This document shows, one piece after another, positions 41,105-43,598 of a stretch of 43,598 nucleotides of DNA. The notes beneath the pieces were generated by a model. That model ran no database searches. It had not been told where the DNA came from and was given only the letters and a program-made list of their open reading frames with translations. Origin of the DNA: Pseudoruegeria sp. SK021. GTDB taxonomy: Bacteria; Pseudomonadota; Alphaproteobacteria; Rhodobacterales; Rhodobacteraceae. The stretch's first letter is position 1. Every line of letters starts with the position of its first letter. The stretch spans positions 1-43,598 of the forward strand of contig NZ_MTBG01000029.1 of the NCBI RefSeq assembly GCF_002119405.1, in the 5' to 3' direction. A program made the translations under genes and the position numbers.

Positions 41105-41196
41105 TCTGTGATTCCTAGCTGTTCGAGTTGTTTTGGCTTTGGCTCGATGGGACCGTGTTTCATCGCACCCGCATTGAAGTCCCCGACGATCGTCAT
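41101..41196 (-). CDS. Tiny open frame coupled to the DUF3302 gene, 31 aa
   Basis: A 31-codon frame reads MTIVGDFNAGAMKHGPIEPK and ends EQLGITE with a stop overlapping the ATG of the DUF3302 gene (ATGA). The overlap suggests a coupling leader peptide or the leftover of a former gene. No ribosome site is evident before its ATG at 41196. An internal ATG at MKHG is an alternative start. I do not recognise it. Confidence 0.35.
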   Translation of the reverse strand: MTIVGDFNAGAMKHGPIEPKPKQLEQLGITE

Positions 41197-41588
41197 TAAT
41201 TATCGCAGCAAAGCCCGACAGAAAACAGCGTGGGCAGAAGCATCGTTATTTCTTATCGACAACTTAGATTTGGTTCCAGTCGCTTTTCACGTGCGAAATG
41301 ATCCAATTTTGCTGTCCCAAAGATATCGCCAAATTGTTGATCGCGGCTTTTAGGTTCTGGCGTTGGACAGATTACGCCGCCATTTTTGCGGTTTGATCGG
41401 CCCCGCGGATCAAATTCGAAATGTGATATTACGGACATTTCGCAACTTTCATCAGCGTTCTAAGCGCGGTGGACGGAAGGCTTCACCCGCAGACGGATTG
41501 AATTGAGCAGACGGAATAAGGCGAAAAGACGATGCCGCCGGGATCATTCGACCTCGACGCAAAGGTAAAGCTTTGAGCGTTCAGCCCG
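41197..41588. other. Intergenic stretch, no gene recognised
   Basis: About 390 bp between the efflux set and the end of the TauE/SafE gene. Composition is more A/T-rich than the surroundings (for example near 41240-41440). It probably holds the promoter for the efflux operon on the minus strand. Open frames here have no family features. Confidence 0.45.
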
Positions 41589-42338
41589 TCACTGAAGAAA
41601 GAAGACCACGGTCAAAACAGCACCCACGATGATGATTGCTACCCGTAAGGGCTCGGTGCGCTTGATCTTCCGGGCATATTTTGCGCCGATATAGCCGCCG
41701 ATTGTTGTTGAAACAGCGAGCACGGCTGCTGACTCCCATGCGATCAATCCGGCGGTTGCATAAGTGGTCACGGACACGAGTGACAAGACTGCGGAAAGCA
41801 GGTTCTTTAAGCCATTCATGCCATGCAGATCCCGGAAGCCGATCAATCCGAAGACCGCCAGCAGCATGATGCCAAGGCCACCGTTGAAGTAGCCGCCGTA
41901 GGCCGCCACAATGGCAATACCGACAGCCGAAAGAACCGGCCCGGCAACTCCGCCCCCCTTGGCGCGCAAATGCGCGATCAGTCGAGGCCCAAGCGCGAAC
42001 AGTGCCGTTGCCAAAAGCAGAAGCCAAGGCACGATGCCGATGAACGCATCCCCGGGCGTAGCCAGAAGAAGCCCCGCACCGATCAACCCGCCACCAGCCG
42101 CGACCGCCACGATCGTCCGAAGACGCAAGGCCCCCTCTGCTTTGATGTCGTCCCGGTATGCCCATGCACTTCCAATATAGCCCGGCAGGGCCGTTAGCGT
42201 TGCTGTGGCGTTGGCCATGATGGGCGGCACGCCAAGCCAGACCAACGCCGGAAAACTGAGCAGCGTTCCGCCCCCAGCGATAGCGTTCACGCCGCCTGCC
42301 AACAGTCCGGCGACCACAAGTACGAAAGTGGAGAACAT
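41589..42338 (-). CDS. TauE/SafE family permease (sulfite/organosulfonate exporter type), 249 aa
   Basis: This is an inner-membrane carrier with about eight spans in two repeated halves. Family motifs are VAGLLAGGVNAIAGGGTLLS (residues 8-27) with PALVWLGVPPIMANATATLT, and in the second half AAYGGYFNGGLGIMLLAVFG and GLKNLLSAVLSLVSV. The ATG at 42338 is preceded by an AGAGGACCTCT palindrome (42341-42351) that contains the ribosome site. Members export sulfite, sulfoacetate or similar anions. In a window with sulfatases, export of a sulfur anion is plausible but not shown. Confidence 0.88.
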   Translation of the reverse strand: MFSTFVLVVAGLLAGGVNAIAGGGTLLSFPALVWLGVPPIMANATATLTALPGYIGSAWAYRDDIKAEGALRLRTIVAVAAGGGLIGAGLLLATPGDAFIGIVPWLLLLATALFALGPRLIAHLRAKGGGVAGPVLSAVGIAIVAAYGGYFNGGLGIMLLAVFGLIGFRDLHGMNGLKNLLSAVLSLVSVTTYATAGLIAWESAAVLAVSTTIGGYIGAKYARKIKRTEPLRVAIIIVGAVLTVVFFLQ

Positions 42339-42351
42339 GAAGAGGACCTCT

Positions 42352-42624
42352 GAGCTTTAATAAACGCTTGTCGCCCAATGTGAGAATGGTCTGCAAGGTG
42401 ATAGGCGTCAATGTGTCGGTGGAAGGACCTGCATTTGAGGGCCGGTCGCCGATGATTTTGACGAATTGCAGGAATGCCGCCCGTGCAGCGAAGAAGCGAT
42501 AAGGAGAATGGATCAGCGACGACAGTTTGTGATGCGTTGGGTCGGCCCTTACAGCCGAGACTTTGTGGCCGGAGCCTAGCGGTTGTGTCTATGTGGCAAT
42601 CTCAGCCTGAACTGGTCTTGCTTT
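42352..42624. other. Intergenic stretch with possible transposase fragment
   Basis: No complete gene is present. At 42508-42579 (plus) a 23-codon frame with an AAGGAG site starts MDQRRQFVMRW, loosely like the N-terminus of IS481-type transposases, then stops. This is too short to call. The promoter of the TauE/SafE gene should lie at the left end. Confidence 0.35.
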
Positions 42625-43475
42625 TCTGGGCAGGTTTGCGGCTCAGCTAAGATGTATCCCGGTTAGGGCCTGTTGACCCAATTTGGCAAGTGCTCGGGGC
42701 AACGGTGTGACGCCGGCCCTCACACTATTTCTATCGGCAGTCATACCCTCGGGTGCGCCGTATTTGGCGATGGCTTCGTTCAACGCCTCAACGCAAAAGC
42801 GCGCGTCCGTCCGCCATGGCCCTCGGCACCAAAGCGGCTTTATGCAGACCTGTTGGATCGCCGCCACGCCACACCGAGTTGTAGGTCATGTCGCTACACC
42901 AGACGTGGTTTGAGCGTGTGATCGGCGCTTCCTCAGCTGGTGAGAATAGATCAGCTGCTGGGGGTGTTTTTCACTGGTGTTAGGGCCTTTGTAGATGGCC
43001 TGCGGACCGCCGCCGCACCCGGTGGCGGTCCGCATGGACACCGCTCCTAGGCAGGTATGCTGCGATCTGGCGGTGACCGAAGACCGGGTATTTGGTGAAC
43101 ACCCGGTCGATTGCGTTCATCAGCTTCTGCGTTTCAGCGTCCATCCCGACCGGCGTGGAATACAATGATGACCGGTTGGTCTTCCGCAAATAGCACTGTT
43201 TGGCCGGGCTCATCGCTTCAGCCCGTGTGACAAAGCTAGGGGGACTGTGGCCCCAGGGGGGGCCACGCAAGCATCCGTACCGTTTGCGACCGCCAGATTG
43301 CCGATCGTGGCGTGGAGTTCTTTGACGTCGGCATCGCCGGACTCAACCTACCTAGCTTTACCAAAAACTTACCCGTCAGGCCGTCAATCGCCTGCCGTTT
43401 CCATGTTATCCCCTGCGTTGGGTGGATCTTGTGCTTGGCTGCAATCTCTTGCGCCGTCTTGTCTCCACGCAGAGA
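42625..43475 (-). mobile_element. Degenerate IS3-family element (OrfA and OrfB pseudogenes)
   Basis: OrfA remains as GDKTAQEIAAKHKIHPTQ with WKRQAIDGLTG, then a frame change to DVKELHATIGNLAV near 43270-43340. OrfB follows as TNRSSLYSTPVGMDAETQ (about 43150-43190), IDRVFTKYPVFGHRQIAAYL, then in shifted frames AIYKGPNTSEKHPQQ and FCVEALNEAIAKYGAPEG near 42780, ending LTGIHLS at about 42645. Several frameshifts and a loss of the DDE glutamate region before the end show it is inactive. Its left side (OrfA start) is cut by the IS256-type element. Its tail matches the remnant at 36784-36825. Confidence 0.8.
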
Positions 43476-43598
43476 TATGGGCAAAAGTTGGTGACGCTTG
43501 ATCAGGCGGCGGTTTGAAGTTGGCGGATCCCATCCCGGAACTCAACCCCTTGGATGATCTCGGGGAGGCGGTTTTGACCGTCGAGTTTGCGCCATTTC
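43462..43598 (-). mobile_element. IS256-family element, terminal part (runs off the right edge)
   Basis: It includes the transposase C-terminus and, beyond its stop, the sequence CACCAACTTTTGCCCATATC leading into the OrfA remnant of the IS3 element, which looks like an IS256-type end (T-rich, ...TCTC). The exact outer base is uncertain because the target duplication cannot be seen. It is inserted into the start of the IS3 element, so it is the younger of the two. Confidence 0.55.
43502..43598 (-). CDS. IS256-family (mutator) transposase, C-terminal fragment (partial)
   Basis: The last 31 codons read KWRKLDGQNRLPEIIQGVEF and finish DGIRQLQTAA. This matches the conserved WRxLxGxNQLPKVIxGVxFxDG end of IS256-family DDE transposases. 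The catalytic part lies outside the window. The frame is intact as far as visible. Confidence 0.75.
   Translation of the reverse strand, partial: KWRKLDGQNRLPEIIQGVEFRDGIRQLQTAA

Noticed and set aside
41581-42411. 276-codon frame overlapping the TauE/SafE gene in another register
   Set aside because: Rich in Arg, Gly and Trp with no membrane segments; the in-register 249-aa frame has clear family motifs.
42508-42579. 23-codon frame beginning MDQRRQFVMRW, loosely like an IS481 transposase start
   Set aside because: Too short and the similarity is only to a few residues; mentioned in the intergenic entry but not called.

Overview
This 43.6 kb window comes from a GC-rich genome whose gene content suggests an alphaproteobacterium of the Rhodobacterales (Roseobacter) type. 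It carries a DctPQM TRAP transporter, sugar and peptide ABC importers, HcnABC-like three-part amino-acid oxidases, cytosolic sulfatases and several kinds of IS. The taxonomic call is inferred from gene content and codon style, because no rRNA or marker gene is present. No tRNA, rRNA or CRISPR array was seen.

Layout. (1) 1-660: the end of an IS3-family element that has cut off the RES toxin of an Xre/MbcA-type toxin-antitoxin pair, leaving the antitoxin alone. (2) 838-2421: a MarC-family membrane protein and a GlcG/HbpS-type protein. (3) 2786-6938, minus strand: a complete CUT1 importer in the order ugpB-A-E-C, resembling glycerol-3-phosphate transport. (4) 7222-11854, minus: a TRAP operon Q-M-P followed by a DUF6282 protein and an HpcH/HpaI aldolase. 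(5) 12308-16848, plus: a divergent operon of [2Fe-2S] subunit, FAD/NAD oxidoreductase, DAO-type flavoprotein, DapA-family lyase or deaminase, and a ureidoglycine-aminohydrolase-like bicupin. It converges on a GntR/FCD regulator (minus) that follows an internally deleted hydantoinase pseudogene. Matching palindromes lie at the start of the oxidase operon and of the hydantoinase-gntR unit.

(6) 18317-30300: a sulfatase locus. Minus strand, read from the right: a peptide-type ABC solute-binding protein, a sulfatase-like protein that has lost every catalytic residue, an intact sulfatase, a galactonate-dehydratase-like enolase-superfamily enzyme and a second intact sulfatase. Plus strand: a LysR regulator translationally coupled to the two permeases and two ATPases of the same importer. 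None of the sulfatases has a signal peptide, so a sulfated compound is probably imported and desulfated in the cytoplasm. (7) 30301-36563, plus: an unusually structured leader, an M20 amidohydrolase, LysR, a 3-hydroxyisobutyrate-dehydrogenase-family enzyme, aldehyde dehydrogenase, and a two-gene membrane module (DUF3100 type). (8) 36640-36825: the tail of an old IS3 copy. (9) 36969-42338: an EamA transporter, a DUF3302/HlyD/NodT efflux set, and a TauE/SafE permease. (10) 42625-43598: a decayed IS3 element interrupted by an IS256-family element.

Overall this is a catabolic, transport-rich accessory region framed by IS debris. The most interesting items are the residue-stripped sulfatase paralogue kept beside active sulfatases, the interleaved hairpins (possible pseudoknot) covering the ribosome site of the M20 gene, the paired palindromic operators, and the oxidase/DapA/bicupin pathway of unknown substrate.
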